Translations under genes and position numbers: made by a program
Notes under the pieces: model-generated
Seen by the model: only the letters and a program-made list of their open reading frames with translations
Told to the model about the DNA's origin: nothing
Databases searched by the model: none
Part shown: positions 1 to 8,250 of the stretch, piece by piece
Position numbering within the stretch: the first letter of the stretch is position 1
How the letters are laid out: every line of letters begins with the position of its first letter
Assembly: GCA_963746315.1 (NCBI GenBank)
Contig: CAVVAR010000002.1
Location: 96,277 to 160,276, forward strand
Reading direction: 5' to 3'
Source: Ga0077555 sp963746315
GTDB taxonomy: Bacteria; Pseudomonadota; Alphaproteobacteria; Rhizobiales; Hyphomicrobiaceae
DNA length: 64,000 nucleotides

Positions 1-11
1 TCGAGGAGAGA

Positions 12-770
12 ATGATGCTGGAGATCAAGCACCTTACCGTTCGGATTTCCGATGAGGACAAGGAGATCCTGAAGGGGATCGACCTCGCCGTGCCGAAGGG
101 CGAGGTGCACGCCATCATGGGACCGAATGGCTCGGGCAAGTCGACGCTCGCCTATGCCATCGCGGGGCGCGACGGCTACGAGGTGACCGGCGGCGACATT
201 CTCTGGAACGGCCAGTCGCTGCTCGACATGTCGCCGGACGAGCGGGCCGCGGCGGGCGTGTTCCTGGGCTTCCAGTATCCGCTCGAAATTCCCGGCGTCG
301 CAACGATGACCTTCCTGCGCTCGGCGCTCAACGCGCTGAAGAAAAAGCGCGGTCAGCCGGAGCTGACGACGCCGGAGTTCCTCAAGCTGATCCGGGCGAA
401 GGCTGGCGAGCTCGGGATCAAGGACGACATGCTCAAGCGGCCGCTCAACGTCGGCTTCTCGGGTGGCGAGAAGAAGCGCATGGAAGTGCTGCAGATGGCG
501 ATGCTCGACCCGCAGCTGTGCGTGCTCGACGAGACGGATTCAGGCCTCGACATCGATGCCATCCGCATTGTCGCCGAGGGCGCCAATCGTATGCGCAGCC
601 CGGATCGCGCGATGCTGGTGATCACCCATTATCAGCGGCTGCTGGACTACATCGTGCCTGACAAGGTGCACGTGCTCTCCGGTGGCCGCATCGTCAAAAC
701 GGGTGGCAAGGAACTCGCGCACGAGCTCGAGAAGTCCGGCTATGCGGAGTTCGCGGGCAAGGCGGCCTGA
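12..770 (+). CDS. sufC: SufC, Fe-S cluster assembly ATPase
   Basis: This is the ABC-type ATPase of the cytosolic SUF scaffold, which with SufB and SufD builds Fe-S clusters. The 252-aa protein has a Walker A motif GPNGSGKST at residues 37-45, the ABC signature SGGEKKR near residue 150 and a Walker B segment ending in LDE, all typical of SufC, which has no membrane domain. Two consecutive ATGs (12 and 15) follow a GAGGAGAG ribosome binding site. The window begins 11 bases upstream, so sufB is presumably just outside it. The next genes, a small membrane protein and sufD, follow on the same strand. Family identity is certain; the start may be either ATG. Confidence 0.97.
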   Translation: MMLEIKHLTVRISDEDKEILKGIDLAVPKGEVHAIMGPNGSGKSTLAYAIAGRDGYEVTGGDILWNGQSLLDMSPDERAAAGVFLGFQYPLEIPGVATMTFLRSALNALKKKRGQPELTTPEFLKLIRAKAGELGIKDDMLKRPLNVGFSGGEKKRMEVLQMAMLDPQLCVLDETDSGLDIDAIRIVAEGANRMRSPDRAMLVITHYQRLLDYIVPDKVHVLSGGRIVKTGGKELAHELEKSGYAEFAGKAA

Positions 771-805
771 CAAGCACGCCGTCGTCACGGGAAGGTGCCG
801 CCGGC

Positions 806-1072
806 ATGGGCGACTACTGGTTCAAGCCGAAGACACACGGCTACGGAGCAACGCCGATCAACTGGAAGGGATGGGCGCTGACGTTGGGGCTCCCTGTCGT
901 GCTCACTCTGGCGGCGCTCCCGCTCATGATCCTGCCAGCGGTGGCAGGCGAGCTGAGCGCCATGCGGATCGTGCTCTGGGTGGTCGTGAACGTGGTGGCT
1001 GTGATCGGGTTCCTGCGCCTCTGTCGCGCCAAGACCGATGGCGAGTGGCGGTGGCGCTGGAACGAGAAATGA
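806..1072 (+). CDS. small two-helix membrane protein inside the suf operon
   Basis: An 88-aa protein with two clear hydrophobic segments (about residues 24-48 and 53-73), a charged C-terminus and a Trp-rich tail (GEWRWRWNEK). It sits 35 bases after sufC and 40 bases before sufD, so it is almost certainly co-transcribed with the Fe-S assembly genes. A GGGAAGG stretch precedes the ATG. I do not recognise a named family. It could be a membrane tether or simply an operon passenger. It is not one of the canonical Suf proteins. Confidence 0.75.
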   Translation: MGDYWFKPKTHGYGATPINWKGWALTLGLPVVLTLAALPLMILPAVAGELSAMRIVLWVVVNVVAVIGFLRLCRAKTDGEWRWRWNEK

Positions 1073-1112
1073 CGACCTCAGCAACAGAGGTCGCGGGAGA
1101 AGTGGTGGCGAG

Positions 1113-2459
1113 ATGAACGTGGTCGCGACGAGAACAGAGGCCGAGGAACAACTGGCCCGCCAGTTCGCGAAGGTGGCGCCGGAGCTGCCAGGAGGCGCGT
1201 GGGTTCCCGCTGCACGCCAGGCGGCGATGCGCGCATTCGGCGAGGCGGGGTTGCCGCATCGGCGGATCGAGGAATGGAAATACACAGATCTGCGCACCGG
1301 CCTAAAGGCGGCTCATGCGCGGGCCGGGTGCTCGCCGCGCAAAGTGGATGCGAGGCTGCTTGGTGAGGCCCTCGGCGAGGAGCTGGCGAGCCTTGCGTGC
1401 ATCAGGCTGGTTCTGGTCAACGGCCGCTATGTCTCGAGCTCCGTGCCGGTTGGGCACGAGCCCGGCGAGAGCTGGCAGTTCAACTCGCTCGCGGCCGTGC
1501 TCGGCGATCCTGACTATGTTTGGATCCGTGAGAGCTTCGAGACGGAGAACGATGCGGGTGGCGGGGCAGTGCGGTATCTCAATTCCGCCTTTGTCAGCGA
1601 CGGCATCGTGCTGAGGGTGAGCGATGGCGCGAGGCTGGCGCTTCCGATCCACATCGTCTCGATCGTCGATGCGGACAAGCCCGTCGCGGCGGCAACGCGC
1701 AACATCGTGCGCGTCGGTGCAGGTGCCAGGGTCACGGTCTTCGAGAGCCACGTGGGCGTCTCGGTTGCCGAGACCGAGCGACAAGTGACGGCGTTGACCG
1801 AATTCTCGGTTGGTGAAGGAGCCGAGGCACACCATATCCAGCTGGTAGCCGGTGGCACCGACGTGATCCATCTCGGACAATGGGATCTGTCACTGGCTGC
1901 CAATGCCGAGTATCGCGGCTTCCAGCTCACGGCTGGTGCAGGCCTCGCCCGAAACCAGTCGCATATCAGCTTCACCGGCCCCGATGCCAAGCTGGATCTT
2001 TCCGGCCTGATGCTCGGGCGTGGCAGCGACCATATCGACACGACGCTGGTGGTGGATCACACCACGACGGGGTGCGAGGGGCGCGAGCTGTTCAAGGCGG
2101 TGCTCGACGACCGGGCGCGTGCGGTGTTCCAGGGCAAGGTGATCGTCGCTCCGGAAGCGCAGAAGACCGACGGCAAACAGATGGCGCAGGCGCTGATGCT
2201 GTCCGAGGATGCCGAGTTCGATTCCAAGCCGGAGCTGGAGATCTACGCCGACGACGTGGCGTGCGGGCATGGCTCGACGGCGGCCGAGCTCGATGGCGAC
2301 ATGCTGTTCTACCTGCGCTCGCGCGGCATTTCACTGGCGGAAGCGCGGGGGATGCTGATCGAGAGCTTCGCGACGGAAGCGCTCGACAAGATCGAGGACG
2401 AGGCCGTGCGTGAGGCGGCGCGTGCCGTTGCGGTCGCGTGGCTCGGGGCGGCGGCGTGA
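1113..2459 (+). CDS. sufD: SufD, Fe-S cluster scaffold subunit
   Basis: SufD partners with SufB and SufC in the SUF scaffold complex. The protein (448 aa from this start) carries the SufBD beta-helix core, including the family C-terminal pattern around VACGHGSTAAELDGDMLFYL followed by a helical tail. An upstream in-frame start at 1038 overlaps the preceding gene by 35 bases and adds a low-complexity Gly/Arg stretch, so the ATG at 1113, preceded by a purine-rich GCGGGAGAAG stretch, is preferred. Its stop overlaps the sufS start as TGATG, which implies translational coupling. Confidence 0.95.
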   Translation: MNVVATRTEAEEQLARQFAKVAPELPGGAWVPAARQAAMRAFGEAGLPHRRIEEWKYTDLRTGLKAAHARAGCSPRKVDARLLGEALGEELASLACIRLVLVNGRYVSSSVPVGHEPGESWQFNSLAAVLGDPDYVWIRESFETENDAGGGAVRYLNSAFVSDGIVLRVSDGARLALPIHIVSIVDADKPVAAATRNIVRVGAGARVTVFESHVGVSVAETERQVTALTEFSVGEGAEAHHIQLVAGGTDVIHLGQWDLSLAANAEYRGFQLTAGAGLARNQSHISFTGPDAKLDLSGLMLGRGSDHIDTTLVVDHTTTGCEGRELFKAVLDDRARAVFQGKVIVAPEAQKTDGKQMAQALMLSEDAEFDSKPELEIYADDVACGHGSTAAELDGDMLFYLRSRGISLAEARGMLIESFATEALDKIEDEAVREAARAVAVAWLGAAA

Positions 2460-3730
2460 TGGATATGGACTATGAGGACGCACGCATGAATGGTCCCGGA
2501 CCGGACAAGACGGCGGCACTCGACGTGGAGAGAATTCGCGCCGACTTCCCGATCCTGTCGCGCGACGTCTATGGCAAGCCGCTGGTCTATCTCGACAACG
2601 GCGCGTCGGCGCAGAAGCCGAAAGCGGTGCTCGACGCGCTGGCGCGGGCCTACGGGCACGAGTACGCCAACGTGCATCGCGGGCTGCACTATCTATCCAA
2701 CACGGCGACGCAAAAGTTCGAGGAGGCGCGGGAGACCGTGCGCCGGTTCCTCAACGCGCGCTCCGAAAACGAGATCATCTTCACGCGCAACGCGACAGAG
2801 GCGATCAATCTGGTCGCGTCGAGCCTCGGCGCGGCGTTCAACGAGGGCGACGAGATCATCATTTCGGTGATGGAGCACCACTCCAACATCGTGCCCTGGC
2901 ATTTCCTGCGCGAGCGCAAGGGGTGCGTGCTGAAGTGGGCGCCGATGACGGACACGGGCGAGCTCGACATGGAGGCGCTCGACGGACTGATCGGGCCGCG
3001 GACCAAGCTCGTCGCGATCACGCATATGTCGAACGTGCTCGGCACCATCAACCCAGCCAAGCAGATCGTGGCGGCGGCACACGCGAAAGGCGTGCCGGTG
3101 CTGCTCGACGGCAGCCAGTCGGCGGTGCATCTGCCGGTCGACGTGCAGGATCTCGACTGCGATTTCTATGTCTTCACGGGACACAAGGTCTACGGGCCGA
3201 CCGGGATCGGCGCGCTCTACGCCAAGGCGCAGCACCTCGAGCGCATGCAGCCCTACATGGGCGGCGGCGAGATGATCGAGCTGGTCTCGATGGACAAGAT
3301 CACCTACGCCCAGGCGCCCCACAAGTTCGAGGCGGGCACGCCGGCCATCGCGGAGGCGATCGGCCTCGGGGCGGCGCTGGCCTACATGATGGACGTCGGG
3401 CGGGAGCGCATCGCGGCGCACGAGGCCGACTTGGCCCATTACGCGCACGAGCGGCTCGGGGCCATGAACTGGCTGAAGATCTACGGCCGGGCGCCGGGCA
3501 AAGGGGCCATCGTCGCGTTCAATATCGACGGGCTGCATCCGCACGACGTCTCGACGATCATTGACCGCTCGGGCGTCGCGGTGCGCGCGGGTCATCACTG
3601 CGCGCAACCGCTGATGACGCGGCTCGGGGTCACCGCGACCTGCCGCGCGTCGTTCGCAATGTACAACACCCGGGCCGAGGTCGATGCGCTTGCGGAAGCG
3701 CTCGTCAAAGCCCACGATTTCTTCGCATGA
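2459..3730 (+). CDS. sufS: SufS, cysteine desulfurase
   Basis: This PLP-dependent class V aminotransferase-fold enzyme removes sulfur from cysteine as a protein persulfide and feeds it to the SUF scaffold. Visible hallmarks are the PLP-lysine motif FTGHKVYGP, the HHS segment MEHHSN and the catalytic-cysteine segment RAGHHCAQP, which is the short loop of group II (SufS/CsdA) enzymes. The ATG at 2459 overlaps the sufD stop; another ATG at 2486 is possible and would remove nine residues. The length (423 aa) is slightly above the usual 405-415 aa because of the N-terminal extension. No SufE or SufU gene is seen, though one could lie elsewhere. Confidence 0.96.
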   Translation: MDMDYEDARMNGPGPDKTAALDVERIRADFPILSRDVYGKPLVYLDNGASAQKPKAVLDALARAYGHEYANVHRGLHYLSNTATQKFEEARETVRRFLNARSENEIIFTRNATEAINLVASSLGAAFNEGDEIIISVMEHHSNIVPWHFLRERKGCVLKWAPMTDTGELDMEALDGLIGPRTKLVAITHMSNVLGTINPAKQIVAAAHAKGVPVLLDGSQSAVHLPVDVQDLDCDFYVFTGHKVYGPTGIGALYAKAQHLERMQPYMGGGEMIELVSMDKITYAQAPHKFEAGTPAIAEAIGLGAALAYMMDVGRERIAAHEADLAHYAHERLGAMNWLKIYGRAPGKGAIVAFNIDGLHPHDVSTIIDRSGVAVRAGHHCAQPLMTRLGVTATCRASFAMYNTRAEVDALAEALVKAHDFFA

Positions 3731-4182
3731 GCGAGGCCATGGACACCAAGCACACAGACAGAGACGTGATGGACGTGGCCGCCGCCGATCTCGCGGCGCC
3801 ACCGTCAGCGACACCGCCGCCGTCGGTGGCCGAGGGCGGCACGCCGGTAGAGGGCTCGCAGCTCAGCCAGGAGGAGCTCGACCAGCTCACGGCGGAGATC
3901 GTGCTGGCACTGAAGTCGGTCTACGATCCGGAGATCCCATCGGACATCTACGAGCTGGGCCTGATCTACAAGATCGACATCGAGGACGACCGCTCGGTCG
4001 CGGTCGAGATGACGCTGACCGCGCCGGGGTGCCCGGTCGCCGGCGAAATGCCGATGTGGGTGGAGAACGCCGTGAGCGCGGTCCCGGGCGTGCAGGGCTG
4101 CACTGTGACACTGACGTTCGATCCGCCGTGGGACCAGAGCCGCATGTCGGACGAGGCGCGCCTCGCGCTCAACATGTTCTGA
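3727..4182 (+). CDS. sufT: SufT, DUF59/MIP18-family Fe-S assembly factor
   Basis: A 151-aa protein whose residues about 45-150 form a DUF59 (MIP18-like) domain. It contains the typical strings PEIPSDIYELGLIY, LTAPGCPVAGEMP and a DPPWDQSRMS tail. The N-terminal 40 residues are Ala/Pro-rich and probably disordered. The start overlaps the sufS stop by four bases (ATGA), so it belongs to the suf operon. Proteins of this type help maturation or carriage of Fe-S clusters in SUF systems. No A-type carrier (sufA) follows, unlike many related operons. Confidence 0.92.
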   Translation: MSEAMDTKHTDRDVMDVAAADLAAPPSATPPPSVAEGGTPVEGSQLSQEELDQLTAEIVLALKSVYDPEIPSDIYELGLIYKIDIEDDRSVAVEMTLTAPGCPVAGEMPMWVENAVSAVPGVQGCTVTLTFDPPWDQSRMSDEARLALNMF

Positions 4183-4237
4183 GCCACCGGCGGGTATCGG
4201 CGCGCAACGACCCCGCGAGAGTGATTGCGTCGCGCGG

Positions 4238-4450
4238 TTACTGCCGGCCGCCTTCGATCACGCGAAAACGGCGCGAATGGGCGACTTCGCTGTCATCGTC
4301 GGTGTCGTCGAGCAGGAATGCGGCGATCTGCTGGGCCGCTTTGCCGAGATGCTCGAGCGAGACATCGGGATCCTCGGCCCCATGCGCCAAAAGGTGGCAC
4401 ATTTGCGCGGCCAGCATCCGGCGATCAGTCGGGAAAGGCTCGGCGCTCAT
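4238..4450 (-). CDS. small hypothetical protein ending in an IEGGR tail
   Basis: A 70-aa protein convergent to sufT, with a GGAG ribosome binding site seven bases before the ATG. It has a helical, acidic middle and a C-terminus reading FRVIEGGRQ. A second protein of the same size and design (26387-26608) ends LTLIEGGRRTPHGR, and the two align around LAAQMCHLLAHGAED versus AALLLRVLADTAAD. This supports a real, multi-copy small protein family. No function is recognised. A longer in-frame start upstream gives only Arg-rich sequence and is rejected. Confidence 0.6.
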   Translation of the reverse strand: MSAEPFPTDRRMLAAQMCHLLAHGAEDPDVSLEHLGKAAQQIAAFLLDDTDDDSEVAHSRRFRVIEGGRQ

Positions 4451-4640
4451 CGTCGTTCTCCATACCGGCGGGAGACATGGGCTCATCCGAGAAGGACGAG
4501 CGTCTGTAGCTCGGATGGTGCGCTGATTTGTGCGTTTGGTCTCACGTGGTTGGGCGCGTTCCACAGCATTCTTCGCTCGCCGGTGGCGATGGATCGGTGC
4601 GTGGGACCGATCTGCAACAGCGCTGCCCCGGAAAGCAAAC

Positions 4641-4667
4641 AGGCGCACCGGTCTCGCCGCTGCGCCT
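4641..4667 (-). terminator. possible terminator of the FKBP gene
   Basis: A 7-bp stem (AGGCGCA/TGCGCCT) with a 13-nt loop lies 28 bases after the FKBP stop on the minus strand. It is followed in that direction by GTTTGCTTTCC, a weak T-rich tail. Confidence 0.4.
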
Positions 4668-4694
4668 GCGCTGCTCCGAGAAGAAAATTGCAGC

Positions 4695-5195
4695 TTACTT
4701 CACGCCGAGAAGCTCGACGTCGAACATCAGCGTTGCGTTGGGCGGGATGACGCCGCCAGCGCCGCGAGCTCCGTAGCCGAGCTGGGGCGGAATGATGAGG
4801 GTGCGCTTGCCGCCGATCTTCATGGTGGCGACGCCCTCGTCCCAGCCTTTGATCACCCGACCTGTGCCGATCGGAAACTCGAAGGGCTCGCCGCGATCGA
4901 CGGAGCTGTCGAACTTCTTGCCCTTGGTGCCATTCTCGTAGAGCCAGCCGGTATAGTGCATCACGCAGGTCTGGCCGGTTTTGGGGGAGGCGCCGGTGCC
5001 GACCTGCGTGTCGATCACCTGGAGGCCGCTCGCTGTGGTCACGGGTTGTCCTTTCGTCTGGGCGGTTGCGGAAGTCGGTGCGCCGCCCATCGAGGCGGCA
5101 ACGGTAACTGCAAAGGCTAGAGCGAGGCTCGCGCCGGCACGTGTCAGCCGATTGATCAACGTCCATCTCCGTCGTCGATTGCAGTGGGTGGACAT
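4695..5195 (-). CDS. FKBP-type peptidyl-prolyl cis-trans isomerase, exported
   Basis: A 166-aa protein with an N-terminal hydrophobic segment (ASLALAFAVTVAASM) preceded by arginines, consistent with a signal peptide and periplasmic location. It is followed by a complete FKBP domain: VMHYTGWLYENGTKGKKFDS, FPIGTGRVIKGWDEG and the C-terminal PPNATLMFDVELL. These are the catalytic/FK506-pocket strands of single-domain FKBPs that assist protein folding. The ATG at 5195 gives a basic n-region before the hydrophobic core; earlier in-frame ATGs only add Pro-rich residues. Downstream neighbours are unrelated transporters. Confidence 0.92.
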   Translation of the reverse strand: MSTHCNRRRRWTLINRLTRAGASLALAFAVTVAASMGGAPTSATAQTKGQPVTTASGLQVIDTQVGTGASPKTGQTCVMHYTGWLYENGTKGKKFDSSVDRGEPFEFPIGTGRVIKGWDEGVATMKIGGKRTLIIPPQLGYGARGAGGVIPPNATLMFDVELLGVK

Positions 5196-5232
5196 AGCGT
5201 GAAGATGGGGCCGGGGCCAGCACGGCGGCGGA

Positions 5233-6147
5233 TTATCGAAGCTCGGAGCGGCGCAGACGCTCGCGGTACCAGGCGTAGAGGCCGCTGGCGATGACGATGG
5301 TGGCGCCGAAGACGGTCCAGGCATCCGGCACGTCGCCGAACATGACGAAGCCGAGCACGGCCGCCCAGACGAGCAGCGTGTAGCTGTAGGGCTGGAGAGC
5401 GCCGGCTTCCGCGTAGCCGAGCGCCTTGATCAGGGCGAGGTGCGAGAGCGTACCGAGAAGCGCGATGGCGAAGAGCAGCGCCCAGCCTTTCGCGTCCGGC
5501 CAGACCCACACGAAGGGGCCGACAGTGGACGTGGCGACCAGACCGACCACGGCGGTCCAGGCCCAGGTGGTGTCGCTCGAATCGGTCCTGGCGCACATGC
5601 GGACGAGGATCTGGTAGACGGCCCAGAGGAGCGTTCCGGTGATGGCGACGGCGAAGCGCCAATCGAGCGCCTGAAAGCCGGGACGGACGATGACGAGGAC
5701 GCCGACGAAGCCCGCCAGGACGGCGAGCCAGCGGCGCACGCCGACTTTCTCGCCGAGCATGGGCACCGACAAGGCAACCACGATCAGTGGCGAGGCGGCA
5801 GCAATGGCGTGCATGTCGGCGAGCGGCATCAGCGTGAAGGCGAGCACGAAGACGGCGTTCTCGACGATGATGAGCAGAGCCCGGCCGAGTTGCAGCCAGG
5901 GCTGACGGCTGCGCAAGGTGACGCGAAGACCGGTCCGGCGAAGCATGAGGGCGACGAAGGCGGTGTAGAAGATGTAGCGGACCCAGAGGATCTGCGGGAT
6001 CGGCAGGCTCTGGGCCAGGATCTTGCTGACGCCGTCCATGGCCGCGAAGGCGAACATGGCGGTCAGCATCAGAGCGATGGCGAGGCCAGGCCGTTGCACA
6101 TCGTGCATCGCGGGCGAAGCGGACTTCGCGGCGGTGGTGTTGGTCAC
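5233..6147 (-). CDS. DMT-family (EamA) transporter
   Basis: A 304-aa inner-membrane protein with about ten hydrophobic helices arranged as two EamA repeats (about residues 20-150 and 160-295), the hallmark of drug/metabolite transporters. Charged residues concentrate in the loops and at the C-terminus (RERLRRSELR). Substrates of such proteins cannot be assigned from sequence. It lies 37 bases upstream of the FKBP gene and 42 bases downstream of the MFS gene, all on the minus strand, so the three could share a transcript with trmL. Confidence 0.88.
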   Translation of the reverse strand: MTNTTAAKSASPAMHDVQRPGLAIALMLTAMFAFAAMDGVSKILAQSLPIPQILWVRYIFYTAFVALMLRRTGLRVTLRSRQPWLQLGRALLIIVENAVFVLAFTLMPLADMHAIAAASPLIVVALSVPMLGEKVGVRRWLAVLAGFVGVLVIVRPGFQALDWRFAVAITGTLLWAVYQILVRMCARTDSSDTTWAWTAVVGLVATSTVGPFVWVWPDAKGWALLFAIALLGTLSHLALIKALGYAEAGALQPYSYTLLVWAAVLGFVMFGDVPDAWTVFGATIVIASGLYAWYRERLRRSELR

Positions 6148-6189
6148 GCGGCCTCCTCCGGCGAGTTCGAGGTCTTGGATGGGTCAGCG

Positions 6190-7431
6190 TCAGATCTGGC
6201 GAGGTGCCTCGGTAGCCGAGGCGCCCCGCGTCACATGCCACGCCAGAAGCAGAGCGAGCCCGAGCAGCACGGCGGCGACGAGGTATGGCGCACCCGGCAA
6301 TGGTGCGCCCCACTCGGGCCGAATGCCGAGTGCGAATGCGCCGGTGAAGAGGGCTGGCCCGATGAGGCTCGCGACACCCATCAGGCTGGCGCCGGCGCCC
6401 TGGAGCTGGCCCTGCCGCTCGGGCCCGACCAGACGCGTCATCAGGCCTTGTGCCGAGGGCCCGATGAAGCCCCAGAGCGCCATCAGCGGCATGCCGAGCC
6501 AGAATGTCGCCGGGTCGGACGCCAAGGTCAGCAGGATGAGGCCCGCGATGCCGACGCTCATGCCGAACAGCAGCATGGTGCGCTCGCCGAAGGCATTGAC
6601 CGCAGGCTTGATGAGAGCGCCCTGGACGATGGCCGAGCACACGCCGAAGCCCGCGAGCGCCAAGCCGACCATGCCCGGGCCCCAGCCGAAGCGATAGCCG
6701 GCGTGAAGGACGAACACGGCGGGGAAGACGGCGTGGGCCACATGGTAGAGGAAGACAGCGCCGGAAAGGCCCATGAGCGCGCGGCCGGACCGGATCAGCC
6801 GGAGCGCGCCGAGCGGATTGGCCTGCCGCAGCGCGAACGGCGAGCGCCGCTCCGGCGGCAGCGATTCGGGAAGCACGAAATAGCCGTAGGCCGCGCACGC
6901 CAAGCTGAGCGCCGAGGCGACCCAGAACGGCAGGCGCGGATCGCTCTGGCCGAGGAGGCCGCCGATGGCCGGGCCGAGAACGAAGCCGAGCCCGAACGCA
7001 GCGCCGATGAGGCCAAACTTGGCGGCGCGCTCGGCCGGTGGCGTGACGTCGGCGATATAGGCGCCGGCGGTCGCGAACGTCGCCGCTGTGATGCCCGAGA
7101 TGACGCGGCCGACGAAGAGCCAGACGAGATCGGGCGCGAGAGCCATCAGGATGTAGTCGAGGCCGAGCCCCAGGCTCGACAGAAGCAGCACCGGGCGGCG
7201 GCCGTAGGCGTCGGACAGGCCGCCGAGGACCGGGGAAAAGACGAGCTGCATCAGGGCCCAGGCGGTGCCGAAGAGGCCGAAGATCCATGCCGCGCGCCCG
7301 GTGTCACCGGACATCTGCTCGACGAGCTTCGGCAGGACCGGGATCACGAGGCCGAGCGCCATGACGTCGAGGGCGACCGTGACGAGCACGAAGGCGACGG
7401 CGGCGCGGCGGGGCTGGGAGGGATCAGGCAT
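6190..7431 (-). CDS. TCR/Tet-type MFS exporter
   Basis: A 413-aa major facilitator with twelve predicted helices. The loop after helix 2 carries MFS motif A in the form GGLSDAYGRRPVLL, and helix 5 has GLGFVLGPAIGGLLG (motif C of drug:proton antiporters). The overall spacing resembles the TetA tetracycline efflux family, but chromosomal relatives of unknown specificity are common, so resistance should not be assumed. The ATG at 7431 overlaps the end of trmL by eight bases; a longer reading upstream runs inside trmL and is rejected. Confidence 0.88.
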   Translation of the reverse strand: MPDPSQPRRAAVAFVLVTVALDVMALGLVIPVLPKLVEQMSGDTGRAAWIFGLFGTAWALMQLVFSPVLGGLSDAYGRRPVLLLSSLGLGLDYILMALAPDLVWLFVGRVISGITAATFATAGAYIADVTPPAERAAKFGLIGAAFGLGFVLGPAIGGLLGQSDPRLPFWVASALSLACAAYGYFVLPESLPPERRSPFALRQANPLGALRLIRSGRALMGLSGAVFLYHVAHAVFPAVFVLHAGYRFGWGPGMVGLALAGFGVCSAIVQGALIKPAVNAFGERTMLLFGMSVGIAGLILLTLASDPATFWLGMPLMALWGFIGPSAQGLMTRLVGPERQGQLQGAGASLMGVASLIGPALFTGAFALGIRPEWGAPLPGAPYLVAAVLLGLALLLAWHVTRGASATEAPRQI

Positions 7432-7918
7432 CGGGTAGCAGCGCTCCTCGGGTGGTGTCGCCTCCCAAGGGCGGCAGGCCCCCCGTCTGCCGCAATGCCT
7501 CGCCGAGCGCAATGGCTGCGGCGACAGCGATGTTGAGGGAGCGGAGGCCCGGACGCAGCGGGATCGCGATGCGGGCGGCCGCGAGCTGGTGGACATCGGC
7601 CGGCACACCGGCGCTTTCACGGCCGAGCAGCAGGGTGTCGGTCGGCGCGAACCGGAAGTCCGTGTGGCTGGTGTCGCCGTGCGTCGTCAGAAGGACGAGG
7701 CGCCCGTGCTGGCGCAACGCGAGGAAAGCCGCGAACGAGACGTGCCGGCGCAGGTCGACGGCGTCGAGATAGTCGAGGCCGGCGCGGCGCAAGGCGCTGT
7801 CGCGCATGTCGAAGCCAGCCGGACCGATGACATCGACAGGAACGCCAAAGCAGGCCGCCATGCGCAGGATGGTGCCGGTGTTCTGCGGAATATCGGGTTG
7901 GTAGAGGGCAAGTCGCAT
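7424..7918 (-). CDS. trmL: TrmL, tRNA (cytidine(34)-2'-O)-methyltransferase
   Basis: A 164-aa SPOUT methyltransferase that methylates the ribose of the wobble base in tRNA-Leu isoacceptors. Visible family motifs are MRLALYQPDIPQNTGTILRM at the N-terminus, the LLGRESAGVP segment and the knot motif IPLRPGLRSLNIAVA that binds S-adenosylmethionine. The ATG at 7918 begins exactly at the conserved MRLALYQ. The stop overlaps the MFS start. It is divergent from petA across a 332-base gap. Confidence 0.94.
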   Translation of the reverse strand: MRLALYQPDIPQNTGTILRMAACFGVPVDVIGPAGFDMRDSALRRAGLDYLDAVDLRRHVSFAAFLALRQHGRLVLLTTHGDTSHTDFRFAPTDTLLLGRESAGVPADVHQLAAARIAIPLRPGLRSLNIAVAAAIALGEALRQTGGLPPLGGDTTRGALLPDA

Positions 7919-8250
7919 GGGGTTCTCCGCAGGCTGCCGGAGGCTTAACATTGCGGCGATGGCAGGGTCACCGAGCGCGATGCGCCAAATTGCCTCTTAT
8001 CAGGGCAGCGGCGCCGTCTTGTCGGGCCGTGCAATCGATGCAAGAACGGGCTCGCGTCATTACGTCCTGTCAAGCTCGGCGCGGCCTGCCTCTAGAATCC
8101 CCAGTCCCGTCGTTCCGATCCCGGTAGGCATTGCCGCCGGACTTGCGAGTGGCGGAGCTCCGGAGCTGGCGACGGCCAGACGGCGGAGCAGTGGTGAGTG
8201 TGCCGTGGGCCAAGGCTCGCGTGGCGCACGTGAAGATCAGGGAGGCCCCA
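7919..8250. other. intergenic region between trmL and petA
   Basis: This 332-base gap must hold the divergent promoters of trmL and petABC. A TAGAAT hexamer at 8093-8098 could be a petA -10 box, but the region 17 bases upstream of it does not match a -35 box well. No other structure is evident. Confidence 0.4.

Noticed and set aside
4500..4540. tRNA-like GTAGCTCGGATGGTGCGC sequence
   Set aside because: Only a D-arm-like stretch; no acceptor, anticodon or T arms can be drawn.
6190..7431. Tetracycline resistance gene
   Set aside because: The protein belongs to the TCR/Tet MFS group, but chromosomal relatives have varied or unknown substrates, and no TetR-type regulator is adjacent.
5440..7536. 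A 698-codon open frame on the plus strand opposite the DMT and MFS genes
   Set aside because: It is a GC-driven antisense shadow: composition is Arg/Gly/Glu/His-rich with no family motifs, while the opposite strand encodes clear transporters.
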